Positions 29,122 to 40,891 of a DNA stretch of 64,000 nt are shown here, in pieces. The DNA lies in NCBI GenBank assembly GCA_009741485.1, contig CM019217.1, positions 35,832,317 to 35,896,316 of the forward strand, written 5' to 3'. The notes below the pieces were generated by a model. It was not told where the DNA came from. It ran no database searches and saw only the letters and a list, made by a program, of their open reading frames with translations. Position numbers and translations under genes: made by a program. How positions within the stretch are numbered: the stretch's first letter is position 1; each line of letters opens with the position of its first letter. This DNA is from Malurus cyaneus samueli. Lineage: Eukaryota; Chordata; Aves; Passeriformes; Maluridae.

Positions 29122-31194
29122 TGGTAATGAAAGTATAGCACACTGTTAAAGAGGGAGTGTGTGTTTTTGATTAATTTATGAATGTTGGACAGTTTGAACT
29201 AAATCATATAAACACCTGAAACGATACTCTGTCCTCCCTGCTTTATGTCACATTCCTTTGGTATGGTTGATAAACTTTTTTTTTTACTATTATGTGCACT
29301 TACAGCTAATATTCTGGACCCTATGTTGTCTTTAAATAGCATTTTCCCACCATCCTTGCTAGTTTGTTTATAAGGCTGTTATCTGCAACTTGCAAAGGCA
29401 GTGCTTAGATGGCTTCTCTGAACTATATTCTAACCATGTATATTCACCAGTAAGTGCCCAAAATTATTTTTATCTACGGTTACAGAATGATTTAATAATT
29501 ACTGAATATAGTATAGGGTCTGACTGCCTGCATTTCCATCAAGGAATGGTTTTCATTCTGGGGTATTTTGGGAAATTTTCTAACACTCTGAATTAATATA
29601 TAGGGCTGGGAGCTGTGGTAGTTTTGCTTTGGTGCATCTGATGCCATTGCTGTGAGTAATGTCATCAAGTTTGGGGGAGCAGCGTAGAGGTCGGGCAGTG
29701 GTGCTCCTTTACCTGCAGCCACTAACCTGCCCAGATCTGTCTGCTAGCAACCACAAGGTCCTTATGGCTTGCAAATCACACTGACTGTAAAGCCTGACAG
29801 TACAGACAGATTAAAAGAATAACCGGAAGAATAAAAATGGTGGGTTTAGGACACATCAGTTTGGTTTTGGTTTTTTGTTTTGTTTTTCTTCGGTGTCAAG
29901 CCTTTCAGTTTTTATTTTAAGAAAAAGGTGCATAGCATTTCAGAGGTGGCATTAGCGCAGCATGCAGGGATGCCTGATAATTGCAGTATAGAACTTTCCA
30001 CTCCAGAGGACTCCTGAAAGGAATTTCAGACTTTTGTTTGCCAAAGGCAACAATAGAAAGGATATAGTGAATGGGCTGGAAGCAGAAACAATTCCCTTTG
30101 TTGGTGTGAGTACATAAAAAAGTACTTTCAATGAAGATTGTTAATGAATCCATTGGTTGTTGATGTATCACACTGAGCTTCTTGTTAGGCTCAATTTTTT
30201 AAAAAAAAATAAAGCAGTGTTGAACACATTGCATCCAATGTGCATTGAATGCTGAAACAAATACAAGTCATTGACTGTTCTTCTTAATTGAAGAAAGATT
30301 GTGATGGTGGGAAGCATAATAGACATTTGCTTTTAGTGAAATTAAGTATTGCGTGTAGTCCCAAGGCATGCTAATGTCTCTAGGTGATAACCTATTTCCT
30401 TAATTCCAAGATTTCTATTATTCTAAGAGCTCATAGGTACCTATAAAGAGAAACATCGTAAAATTAATTTTGTACACCTTCATTTTTTAACAAGTTGTTT
30501 TCCATCAGTTTCCTCTTGGATAGAAGCTTGTTTGTCAGGAATCCTGTTACCTTATATGTGGATCTTCTACTAAGGTTTTTAAGCCTCCCTGAGATCCTAC
30601 TAAGTAATGAAAAAAAGAGAAAGCTTTTAGTACTGCAGACTACAGCTGCAGAGTTATTCTCAGTACACTGTGTAACAAAATCACTGCAAGCTATTCTGTA
30701 CAAATGATGAAAACTGGATAAAATACCGTATGGTGCAGCACAGTACTTTCAAGGAATTATTTCAATATTTTGAATGGGCTAAATATCCACATGTCGATTT
30801 ATTTCAGTATAATTGGGACTTCACAGTTGTACTGCTGTAAAGGAAAATAGTCAATGCGAGCTAGTGTGGGCAGGGGAGGTAGAATCCAGACTATAGTACA
30901 ATATAAACCAGCTGAGAATTAACTTTTTCTAAAAATGCATAAAACACATGATCATTCTAGCATGCTGTTAGCAGCAGCAGCACAGTAGGTTTTATGGTGC
31001 TTTTCTAATCTGGGTTACTCTGATTTGGAGTCATTAATAGGATCCTGGGCAACACTGAATGTCTTAATTCTAAAAGTTGCAGTAAAGACTATTTGAATAA
31101 TGGGATAGACATTAACCTTAAAGTTTGCTTTTTAAATAATTTCTTTGAAAAGATTTTTAAAAAAGCAGTAGAATTAGAGATTTCGAGGAAAATT
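29122..31194. other. 2.07-kb unique AT-rich island inside the telomere-like array
   Basis: Ordinary AT-rich sequence with no telomere-type repeats, no convincing ORF (84 codons at most) and no recognised transposon ends. It contains a T/G-rich tract near 29861-29892. The array stops at CCGGAAC before the gap and resumes at TTCCCC at about 31195. In the intact copy at 37478-37490 these two motifs are directly joined. The island therefore sits precisely between block B and block A, as either an insertion or a misplaced contig piece. Confidence 0.8.
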
Positions 31195-32924
31195 TTCCCC
31201 TTATCTAAGCTTATCCCTAAACCCATAAACCTAATCCTAACTTAACCCTACCCTACACCTTATCCCAACATAACCCTAACTGTATACCTAAATCCTAACC
31301 ATTTTCCCCTTACCCTTAATCCTAATCCCCTTAAACCATACCTAAGACCAATCCAAACACATGATGAGCCTATATTAACCCTCCCCCCACCGTAACCTCT
31401 AAGCCTACCCCACCAGTACCCTAACAACTAAGCAGCTAACACTAACCTAACGCTAACCTAAACCTTAGCTGTCCCTACTAAACTGAACCCTCAGAAAAAA
31501 CCCTTACACTACCCATAACCCTAAACCTCCATACCCATAATCTGAACCCCACACTCGACCCTAGGCCCAAACCCTAACGCTACCCTAACCCTTACCCTAC
31601 CCCTACCCCACCTTAAACCCTATCCTTACCCTAACCCTAACCCCACCACAACCCTACCCATAATCCTAACACTAAAAGTAAACCTTAAAACTACTTTAAC
31701 TCTAACCCTAACTAGCTAACGCCCAAACCTAGCCTTATCCCTAAGCTCACCCTAAGGCTGACACTAAATCAAAGGTTAGTACGAAGGTAAATAAAGAGTA
31801 CACCTAAGATCTAACCCTAAACTCCCCCAGTGGCTAAAAATAACCCTAACCCAACACTAACCTTAACCCTAACCCTAACCCTAACCCTAAAACTACCCCC
31901 ACGATAAGCCTAAGCGCAAGCCCCAACTTAAGCCCCATTAAGTCTGAATTAAGCTTATGTCTAAAGTTAAACTAAGCATAAACCAAAGTCTAAACCGACC
32001 AAAACCTAAGGAAAGCCTAAAACCAAGCCTAAGTCTAACCTAAGCTCAGGCAAAAGCCTAAAGTCTAAGCCTAAACAAAAGGCTCAACCCTAAACTTAAT
32101 GTAACCATAACCTACCACCCACCCTAAGCCTAAGTGTAGGTCTAAACCTAAGTCTGAACTAAGCCTTAAACCTTAAGTTAAACTAACTAAGGCCTAAACC
32201 TAAACTAAAACTAACAAAGCCAAAGCCTAAGCCTAAAGTCTTAAACCTCAAGCCAAATCTAGCCATAAGAAGAAACCTATGCTAAACAAGCCTAAACTAC
32301 TCCTATAACACTCTCCCCAATCAAAAACCAATGCCTAAAGCCATTATTTGCACTATACTTGAAGGTCTAAGGGAGAAGGGCAAGCAAAAAGCGGTAAACG
32401 AGCCTAATCCTAAACCAAGTGTAAAACTAACCCTAGTCTAACTCAATCCAACCGTAACCCCTAGCATCAACCTACCCCTACACATAAACTTAACCCCAAC
32501 CCCACCAAGCCCAAAACTAACGCTACCCCAACCCTCTCCCTACGCTAACCCTAATCCAACCCTGTACTATCCTAACCCTAATCCTACCCTCCCTAAACCC
32601 TACCTTTTCCCTAGGCTATGCCTACACTATCCAACCCCTTACAACCCCAACCCTAACCCAAGCCTAATTCCTACACTAAAACCTAATCCTAATCTAACCC
32701 CTAACCTAACCCCCTAAACCTATCAAAACCCTTACCCTAACCCGAAACCTAATGCTACCCCAATCCTTGCCCTAACCCTAACGCTAACACTAACACTAAC
32801 CCGAACCCTAACCCTAAACCCAAATCCTAAACCTCACGCTCACCGAAACCCTAACCCTAACCCTAACCCTAACCCTAACCCCAACCCTAAACTAAACCAA
32901 CCCTAATCCTAGCCCTAGCCTTTA
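31195..32924. repeat. Degenerate telomere-like block A, copy 2
   Basis: Full-length counterpart of 37485-39165. It starts TTCCCCTTA and shows the same succession of landmarks: ACTGTATACCTAAATCC, CATTTTCCCCTTACCC, CAGAAAAAACCCTTACAC, CTACCCCCACGATAAGCC, then CACGCTCACCGAAACCC. It then enters a short perfect CCCTAA run. Numerous one-base losses and gains relative to the 37-kb copy break the hexamer phase, so it looks either older or less well polished. Confidence 0.85.
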
Positions 32925-33655
32925 CCCTTCACCCCCACTCTAAGCCTAAGTGTAGGCCCAAACCTAAGTCTGAACTAAGCCAAAGCCTAAAGTTAAACTA
33001 AGCCGAAGGCAAAGTTCTAACCCATACCATAGGCTAGTCCTATGGAAAACTAAGCTTTAACCTAAGGCCTAAGCTTACCCCTATCCTCCAAATTCAAACC
33101 AAAGCCTAAGACTAGACTAAAACTAACCTAATGCTTAGCTAGCCAAAAACCAAGACAATCTAGCGCCTAAGGCTAATTCCTAAGCCTAAACTAGACTCCA
33201 GGCTAAGCTTAAATTTAGATAAAGGTACTCCTAAACCAAGCCAAAGCCTAGCCAAAGCCTACCCTTAACCTCCCACTAACCTAAGCCTAAACCTAAACCT
33301 AAGCGAAAGCCTGACACTAACCAAGTCAATCACAAGGGCAAGCAAAAGGTGTTAAAAAAACGAAGCCTAATCCTAAACCCGTGTGTAAAACTAACCATAA
33401 GCCTATCCCTAACCCTAAACCCTAACCCTAAGCTTAACCTCACCCTAACCAAACACGCAGGCTCCACCGCGCAATAAACCTCAGCCTACCTAATCAGTAC
33501 ACCATAATGCTAACCGCCTAACCCCATAAATCGTAAACCCGTAACCTAAATTCTAACCCGTATGCTGTAAACCCAACCACGAATCCGAAACCTAACCTTA
33601 ACCCTAACCCTAAACTCAAACTACCCTAAACCTATACCTGACCACTCCCTTACCC
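32925..33655. repeat. Degenerate block B, copy 2 (5' part only)
   Basis: Begins GCCTTTACCCTTCACCCCCA and follows block B as far as the segment equivalent to 36541-36550 (CCTGACCACTCCC), where it passes into near-perfect CCCTAA repeats. Copy 3 (34318-35066) is truncated at the same internal position. This copy is richer in indels than copy 3. Confidence 0.85.
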
Positions 33656-34312
33656 TAACCCATAACCCTAACCCTAACCACTAACCCTAACCCTAACCCT
33701 ACCCTAACCCCTAACCACCTAACCCTAACCCTAACCCCCAACCCTACCCTAACCTAAACCCTAACCTTAACCCCTACCTAACCCAACCCTAACCCCTAAC
33801 CCTAACCCGTACCCTAAGCCTAATCCTAAACTAAACTAATCTACTCTAACCCCTAAACCTAACCCTAACCTAAAACCTAACCCTAACCCTAACCTAACCT
33901 AACCTACCCTACCCCTAACCCCTAACCAAACCCCTAACCTAACCCTAACCCTAACCCTAACCCTAACCCTAACCCTAACCCTAACCCTAACCCTAACCCT
34001 ACCCTAACCCTAACCCTAACAACCCTAACCTAACCCTACCCTAACCCTAACCCTACACCCTAACCCCTAACCCTAACCCCTAACCAACCCACCCTAACCT
34101 AACCCTAACCCTAAACCCTAACGCCTAACCCTAACCCTAACCCTAACCCTAACCCTACCCTAACCTAAACCCTAACCTAACCCTAAACCCTAACCCTAAC
34201 CCTAACCCTAACCCTAACCAACCCTAACCCTAACCCTAAGCCTAACCCTAACCCCTAACCCCTAACCCTAACCCTAACCCTAACCCTAACCCTAACCCTA
34301 ACCCTAACCCTA
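33656..34312. repeat. Near-perfect (CCCTAA)n telomere repeat tract
   Basis: Mostly exact CCCTAA hexamers on the + strand with occasional one-base losses or gains (CCTAA, CCCCTAA, ACCCTA). The longest clean stretches are at about 33943-34000 and 34254-34312. It joins block B copy 2 to copy 3. Confidence 0.95.
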
Positions 34313-35066
34313 ATCCTAGCCCTAGCCTTTACCCTTCACCCCCACTCTAAGCCTAAGTGTAGGCCCAAACCTAAGTCTGAACTAAGCCAAAGCCTAAAGT
34401 TAAACTAAGCCGAAGCCAAAGTCTAAACCTAGACCTAAGGCTAGTCCTATGAAGAAACCTAAGCTTAAACCTAAGCCTAAGCTTACCCCTAATCCTCCCC
34501 AAATCTGAACCAAAGCCTAAGACTAAGACTAAAACTAAGCCTAATGCTTAGCCTAAGCCAAAAACCAAGACTTAAATTAAAGCTAAGGCTAATCCTAAGC
34601 CTAAAACTAAGACTCAGGCTAAGCTTAAATTTAAGACTAAAGGTAATCCTAAACCTAAGCCAAAGCCTAAGCCAAAGCCTAACCCTTACCCTCCCACTAA
34701 CCTAAGCCTAAACCTAAACCTAAGCGAAAGCCTGACACTAAACCAAAGTCAAATCACAAGGGCAAGCAAAAGTGTAAAAAACCGAAGCCTAATCCTAAAC
34801 CCGTGTGTAAAACTAACCATAAGCCTATCCCTAACCCTAAACCCTAACCCTAAGCTTAACCCTCACCCTAACCAACACCGCAGGCCTCCACCGCGCAATA
34901 AACCTCAGCCTACCCCTAATCAGTACCCATAATGCTAACCCCTAACCCCTAAATCTAACCCTAACCCTAAATCTAACCCTATGCTGAAACCCAACACGAA
35001 TCCTAACCTTAACCTTAACCCTAACCCTAAATCTCAAACTACCCCTAAACCTAACCCTGACCATTC
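34313..35066. repeat. Degenerate block B, copy 3 (5' part only)
   Basis: Begins with AATCCTAGCCCTAGCC and the TTTACCCTTCACCCCCACTC segment, and is close to identical with the full copy at 35808 for about 740 bp. After CCTGACCATTCC it passes into perfect CCCTAA repeats instead of the rest of block B. Few indels, with a small local difference near 34570 (TTAAATTAAAGC versus TAAATCTAAGCC). Confidence 0.9.
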
Positions 35067-35564
35067 CCCTAACCCTAACCCTAACCCTAACCCTAACCCT
35101 AACCCTAACCCTAACCCTAACCCTAACCCTAACCCTAACCCTAACCCTAACAACCCTACAAACGCCACTAACCCAACCCTAACCCTGACCCTAACCTAAC
35201 CTAACCCTACCCCTAACCCTAACCTAACCCCTAACCCCAACCCTAACCCTAAGCCTAATCCTAACACTAAACCTAATCCTAACTCTAACCCCTAAACCTA
35301 ACCCTAACCCTAAACCTAACTCTACCCTAACCCTAACCCTAACCCTAACCCTAACCCCTAACCCCTAACCCTAACCCTACCCTAAACCCTAACCCTAACC
35401 TAACCCTAACCCTAACTAACCCTACCCTAACCCTAACCCTAACCCTAACCCTAGCCCTAACCCTAACCCTACACCCCTAAACCTAACCAACCCTAACCCT
35501 AACCCATAACCCTAACCTAACCCTAACCTAACCCTAACCCTAACCCTAACCCCTAACCCTAACC

Positions 35565-35595
<31 letters not shown>

Positions 35596-35803
35596 TAACC
35601 CTAACCCTACACCCATAACCCTAACCCTAACCTAAACCCTAACCCTAAACCCCTAACCACTAACCTAACCCTAACCCTAACCCCTAACCTAACCCTAACC
35701 CTAACCTACCCTAACCCTAACCCTAACCCTAACCTAACCCTCTAACCCTACCTAAACGTCCTAACCCTAACCCTAACCCTAACCCGTAATACCTAACACC
35801 TGC
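35067..35803. repeat. Near-perfect (CCCTAA)n tract with a short block-A patch
   Basis: Opens with about 14 uninterrupted CCCTAA hexamers (35067-35149) and continues as CCCTAA with scattered single-base indels. At 35236-35310 there is a patch identical in order to part of block A (AAGCCTAATCCTAACACTAA, compare 38960-38980), so the tract is a mosaic. It ends CCCGTAATACCTAACACC before block B copy 4. Confidence 0.95.
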
Positions 35804-37484
35804 CCTAGCCTTTACCCTTCACCCCCACTCTAAGCCTAAGTGTAGCCCAAACCTAAGTCTGAACTAAGCCAAAGCCTAAAGTTAAACTAAGCCGAAGCCA
35901 AAGTCTAAACCTAGACCTAAGGCTAGTCCTATGAAGAAACCTAAGCTTAAACCTAAGCCTAAGCTTACCCCTAATCCTCCCCAAATCTGAACCAAAGCCT
36001 AAGACTAAGACTAAAACTAAGCCTAATGCTTAGCCTAAGCCAAAAACCAAGACTAAATCTAAGCCTAAGGCTAATCCTAAGCCTAAAACTAAGACTCAGG
36101 CTAAGCTTAAATTTAAGACTAAAGGTAATCCTAAACCTAAGCCAAAGCCTAAGCCAAAGCCTAACCCTTACCCTCCCACTAACCTAAGCCTAAACCTAAA
36201 CCTTAGCGAAAGCCTGACACTAAACCAAAGTCAAATCACAAGGGCAAGCAAAAGTGTAAAAAACCGAAGCCTAATCCTAAACCCGTGTGTAAAACTAACC
36301 ATAAGCCTATCCCTAACCCTAAACCCTAACCCTAAGCTTAACCCTCACCCTAACCAACACCGCAGGCCTCCACCGCGCAATAAACCTCAGCCTACCCCTA
36401 ATCAGTACCCATAATGCTAACCCCTAACCCCTAAATCTAACCCTAACCCTAAATCTAACCCTATGCTGAAACCCAACACGAATCCTAACCTTAACCTTAA
36501 CCCTAACCCTAAATCTCAAACTACCCCTAAACCTAACCCTGACCATTCCCCTAACCCTAACCCTAAACCTAACCCTAACCCTAACCCGAACCCTCAGCCT
36601 AACCCTAACATTAACACAAGCCCTAACCATAAGCCTAACCGTAAGCGTAGCCATAACCTTAAGCCATAGCCAAAGCTGAAAACTAAGACTAAGTCTAACT
36701 CTAAGCCTAAACCTAAGCATAAACTTAAGACAAAGCAGAACCATTACCCTAACCATAACATTCCCCCGCAACCTCAACCTAAGATTAAGGCTAAGTCTAA
36801 GGGTGACCCTAAACACACAGTTAAGCCTAAATCGGAGCCTATAACAATGCCTGACCCTGAGTCTAAGTCTACGCTTAGTCCTAAGCATAAGCACAATACC
36901 TTACCACTTGCCCCTAACCCCAACCCCTAACCCTAACCCTAACACTAACCCTACCCTAAACCGAAACAGGAAACCTACAGCTAATCACAGACCTAAATCT
37001 AAACCAAACACTATTCCTAAACCTAACCCTAATAATAAGGTATCACTAACACTAAGTACTAACTATACCCAAAACCCTATGCCTAAGCCTAATCCTTACG
37101 CTAACACTAACGGTACCCATAAACCTACACCTCAAGCGAATCCTAACGCTAACCCTAAACCTAAGCCTACCCGTAACCCCAACCCTAACCCTAACATTAA
37201 CCATCACCCTACCTCTAAACTCAAACCCTAACCATAAACCTAAACCCCACCCCTTACCCTATCCCTATCCCTAGCCCAAACCCTAACCCTAACCCTAACC
37301 CTAAGCCTAACCCTAACCCTAACCCTAACCTAAACCTAAGCCTAAGCCTAACCCGAACCCTAACCCTAACCCTAACTCTAAATGCAAATCTAAACCTAGC
37401 CTTAAACCTAATGCTTAATCCGAAAACTAACCCTTACTCTAACCTTACCATTCCCCTACCCCAACCCAAACCCTAACCGGAACT
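35804..37484. repeat. Degenerate block B, copy 4 (full length, clean)
   Basis: The complete ~1.68-kb version of block B. It runs from GCCTTTACCCTTCACCCCCA through GGCTAGTCCTATGAAGAAAC (35921), a lysine/proline-codon-like AAGCCT/AAACCT stretch (35990-36180), CCACCGCGCAATAAACCTCA (36370), ATGCTGAAACCCAACACGAA (36463), and ACCCTAACCGGAAC at the end. Six-base phasing is kept for long stretches, which creates open frames of Asn-Pro or Lys-Pro dipeptides and, on the minus strand, Val-Arg or Leu-Arg. I treat these as repeat-derived, not coding. Confidence 0.9.
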
Positions 37485-39165
37485 TTCCCCTTAATCCTAA
37501 TGCTATCCCTAACCCTAAACCTAATCCTAACTTAAACCCTAACCCTAACCCTTATCCCTAACAATAACCCTAACTGTATACCTAAATCCTAACCATTTTC
37601 CCCTTACCCTTAATCCTAATCCCTATACCTAACTAACCATAATCCAAACACTATGACTGAGCCTAACATTAACCCTCCCCCCCACGCTAACTCTAAGCCT
37701 ACCCCAACCAGTACCCCTAACACTAACCGCTAAACACTAAACCTAACGCTAACCCTAAACCTTAGCCTGTCCCTAACCCTAAACTGAACCCTCAGAAAAA
37801 CCCTTACACTAACCCTAACCCTAAACCTCCCCATACCCATAATCTGAACCCCAACACGAACCCTAGCCCAACCCTAACGCTACCCTAACCCTAACCCTAC
37901 CCCTACCCCTAACCTTAACCCTAATCCTTACCCTAACCCTAACCCCACCACTAACCCTACCCATAATCCTAACACTAAAAGTAAACCTAAAACTAACTTT
38001 AACTCTAACCCTACTGCTAAGCCCAAACCTAAGCCTTACCCTAAGCCTAACCCTAAGCCTGACACTAAATCAAAGTGTTAGTACAAGGGTAAATAAAAGA
38101 GTACACCTAAGCCTAACCCTAAACCCCAGTGTAAAAATAACCCTAACCCTAACACTAACCTTAACCCTAACCCTAACCCTAACCCTAAAACTACCCCCAC
38201 GATAAGCCTAAGCGCAAGCCCCAACTTAAGTCTGAATTAAGCTTATGTCTAAAGTTAAACTAAGCATAAACCAAAGTCTAAACCTGACCCAAAGCCTAAG
38301 GACAAGCCTAAACCAAAGCCTAAGTCTAAACCTAAGCCTCAGGCAAAGCCTAAGTCTAAGCCTAAACCAAAGCCTAACCCTAAACTTAATGGTAACCATA
38401 ACCCTACCACCCACCCTAAGCCTAAGTGTAGGTCTAAACCTAAGTCTGAACTAAGGCTAAACCTAAAGTTAAACTGAACTAAGCCTAAACCTAAACTAAA
38501 CTAACAAAGCCAAAGCCTAAGCCTAAGTCTAAACCTAAGCCAAAGTCTAGCCATAAGAAGAAACCTAATGCTAAAACAAAGCCTAAGCCTAACCCTAACA
38601 CTCCCTCCCCAATCCAAAACCAATGCCTAAGCCTATTCTGACACTATACTGAAGTCTAAGGAGAAGGGCAAGCAAAAGGGTAAACCGAGGCCTAATCCTA
38701 AACCAAGTGTAAAACTAACCCTAAGTCTAACTCTAATCCTAACCGTAACCCTAGCAATCAACCTACCCCTACACATAACTCTAACCCCAACCCCAACCAT
38801 AGCCCAAAAACTAACGCTACCCCTAACCCTATCCCTAACGCTAACCCTAATCCAACCCCTGTACCTAATCCTAACCCTAATCCTAACCCTCACCCTAAAC
38901 CCTACCTTTTCCCATAGGCCTATGCCTAACACTAATCCGAACCTAACCCCAACCCTAACCCTAAGCCTAATCCTAACACTAAACCTAATCCTAACTCTAA
39001 CCCCTAAACCTAACCCTAACCCTAAACCTAATCAAAACCCTTACCCTAACCCGAAACCTAATGCTACCCCAATCCTTGCCCTAACCCTAACGCTAACACT
39101 AACACTAACCCGAACCCTAACCCTAAACCCAAATCCTAAACCTCACGCTCACCGAAACCCTAACC
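37485..39165. repeat. Degenerate block A, copy 3 (full length, clean)
   Basis: Cleanest version of block A. It starts TTTCCCCTTAATCC, contains ACTGTATACCTAAATCC (37570), CTACCCCCACGATAAGCC (38191) and CCATAGGCCTATGCCTAACA (38913), and ends at CACGCTCACCGAAACCC (39145). Copies 1 and 2 are followed by a short perfect CCCTAA run and block B. This copy instead continues into different degenerate sequence (block C). ORFs here (up to 109 codons) are a by-product of the hexamer phase. Confidence 0.9.
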
Positions 39166-40294
39166 TGACCCTAACTGTAAGCTTAAATGTAACCATAATC
39201 CTCCTACCCACCCTAAGACTAAGCATAGGCCCAAACCTATGTCTGAACTAAGTCTAAGCCTAAAGCTACACAGAGCCTAAGCCAAAGACTAAGCGTAAGC
39301 CAAAGCGTAAGCCAAAGCGTAAGCCCAAGCCTTATCCTAAGCCTAAGTCTAAACCCAAGCCTAAGGCTAGTCCTATGAAGAAACCTAAGCCTAAAACTAA
39401 ACATAAGCATACCCCTAACCCTCCCTCACCCTAAACCAAAGCCTAAGCCTAAACCTAAAACTAAGACTAAACCTAAGCCTAAGCCAAAACCTAAAACAAA
39501 GACTAAAACTAAGTCTGAGTTTAAGAGTAGTGGTAAGCCTAAACCAAAGCCTAAGCCTAACCGGTACCCTCCAACTCACCCTAAACTTAAACCTAAGCCT
39601 AAACCTAAGCCTGACACTAAACCAAAGTCTAAGCACAAGGGTAAGCAAAAGCATAAAACTAAGCCTAATCCTAAACCAAAGTGCAAAACTAACCCTAACC
39701 CTAACCATAACCCTAACCGTAAGCCTGACACTAAACCAAAGTCTAAGCACAAGGGTAAGCAAAAGCTTACCCAAATAAAAAGTGTAAACCAAAGCCTAAC
39801 CCTGAAGCAAGTGTTAAAATAAGCCTCAGCCTAACCCTCCCCCACCCCCTAAGCCTTACCCTAAACCCAAACCTAAGTCTGAACTAAGCCTAAACCTAAA
39901 GTTAAACTAAGCCTAAGGCAAAGACTAAGCCCAAGCCAAAGCCTAAGCCCAAGTTTAAAGCAAAACCTAAGTCTAAATGTAAGCCTCAGGCTAAGCCTAA
40001 GGCTACCCCTAACTCAAACTCAAAGCCTAAGGCTAAGCCTAAACCTAAGCGTAAGCCGAACCCTAACCCTGACCCTAACTGTTAACTTACCTGTAACCGT
40101 AACCTTCCCACCCACCCTAAGTGTAGGCACTAACCTAAGTCTGAACCAAGCCCAAACCTAAAGTTAAAATAAGCCTAAGCCTAAGCCTAAGCCTAAACTT
40201 AAGACTAAACCTAAGCCTAAGCCTAAGCCTAAAACAAAGACTAAAACAAATCCTAAGTTTAAGACTAAGGGTAAGCCTAAACCTAAGCCTAAGC
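39166..40294. repeat. Degenerate telomere-like block C
   Basis: CCTAAG/CCTAAA/CCTAAC hexamers with extra substitutions, such as AAGCGTAAGCCAAAGCGTAA near 39292-39330 and repeated GACACTAAACCAAAGTCTAA (about 39613 and 39728). There is an internal near-duplicate at 39600-39660 and 39720-39765 (both include AAGCACAAGGGTAAGCAAAA). It ends at a composite ERV insertion whose first bases are TGTCATGATCC. Confidence 0.9.
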
Positions 40295-40819
40295 TGTCAT
40301 GATCCGCTCAAGTCAAGCAGAAGTCGTGATGGTTCATTATCAGAATCTCAGAGTGCAAAAGAAATGAGGGGCAAGTATATATTCAAAATCATGAACAATT
40401 TTATTGGATTTTTGCGGTAGAAGAGGGTGAGAGAGAGAGAAAGAGAGAAAGAGAGAGAGCGTTGGGTTATAGCTACCAATGGTTCAGACGAGTCCCTTGG
40501 GGTCTGGATTCCATGGATTCGCCGACGTCCGTTAGGGAGATCTCATCAGGGTCTTTTCAGAGGGACTTTTTATAGTCTTTTTGAAAGCATGTGGCAGCAG
40601 GCCAAGGGGATTGCGACATATGGAAAAACCGGCCAAGCAGTGGGGAAAGAATGTCTATTGTTTTGTAAGGTGTGCAGCATGGGTTGTACAGTTCTCCTCC
40701 GCCTTCATGTCATGTCAGGAACGGTGCAACTATCCGTAGCTTAGACATTGTACTCAGCAGCCTAGGAACTGGCACTTGGCAGACATCCCACCTTGATCTG
40801 GCTGGGACTCCTTTGAGCA
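40295..40819 (-). mobile_element. LTR-like segment (TATA box, poly(A) signal, CA end)
   Basis: On the minus strand this starts about TGCTCAAAGGAGTCCC just after a polypurine tract. It has TATAAAAA about 245 bp downstream, a CT-rich stretch (complement of the GA microsatellite at 40427-40459), AATAAAA, and an end at CATGACA. This order is U3-R-U5-like. The exact 5' end is uncertain, and the segment may be part of a larger LTR interrupted by the inner element. Confidence 0.5.
40427..40460. repeat. GA-rich microsatellite
   Basis: A (GAGAGA/AAAGAGA)n run on the + strand inside the LTR-like segment. On the LTR's coding strand it is a CT tract. Confidence 0.8.
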
Positions 40820-40869
40820 AAAGTCCCCCTTTTTCCCCCTTATTGTGGGTTTAAACCTGATTTCTCCCA

Positions 40870-40887
40870 ATACGAGTCACGACACCA
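40870..40887 (-). other. Retroviral primer binding site, tRNA-His type
   Basis: The minus strand reads TGGTGTCGTGACTCGTAT starting 4 bases after the LTR's terminal CA. The complement of the vertebrate tRNA-His 3' end with CCA is TGGTGCCGTGACTCGGAT, so 16 of 18 positions agree (this comparison uses the tRNA sequence from general knowledge). The position just after an LTR end strongly supports it. Confidence 0.75.
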
Positions 40888-40891
40888 AAAA

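Noticed and set aside
27192..39792. Many Asn-Pro, Thr-Leu, Val-Arg or Leu-Arg ORFs (up to 156 codons) on both strands
   Set aside because: CCTAAN is six bases, i.e. two codons, so two frames on each strand lack stops by construction. Repetition of near-identical ORFs follows the block copies.
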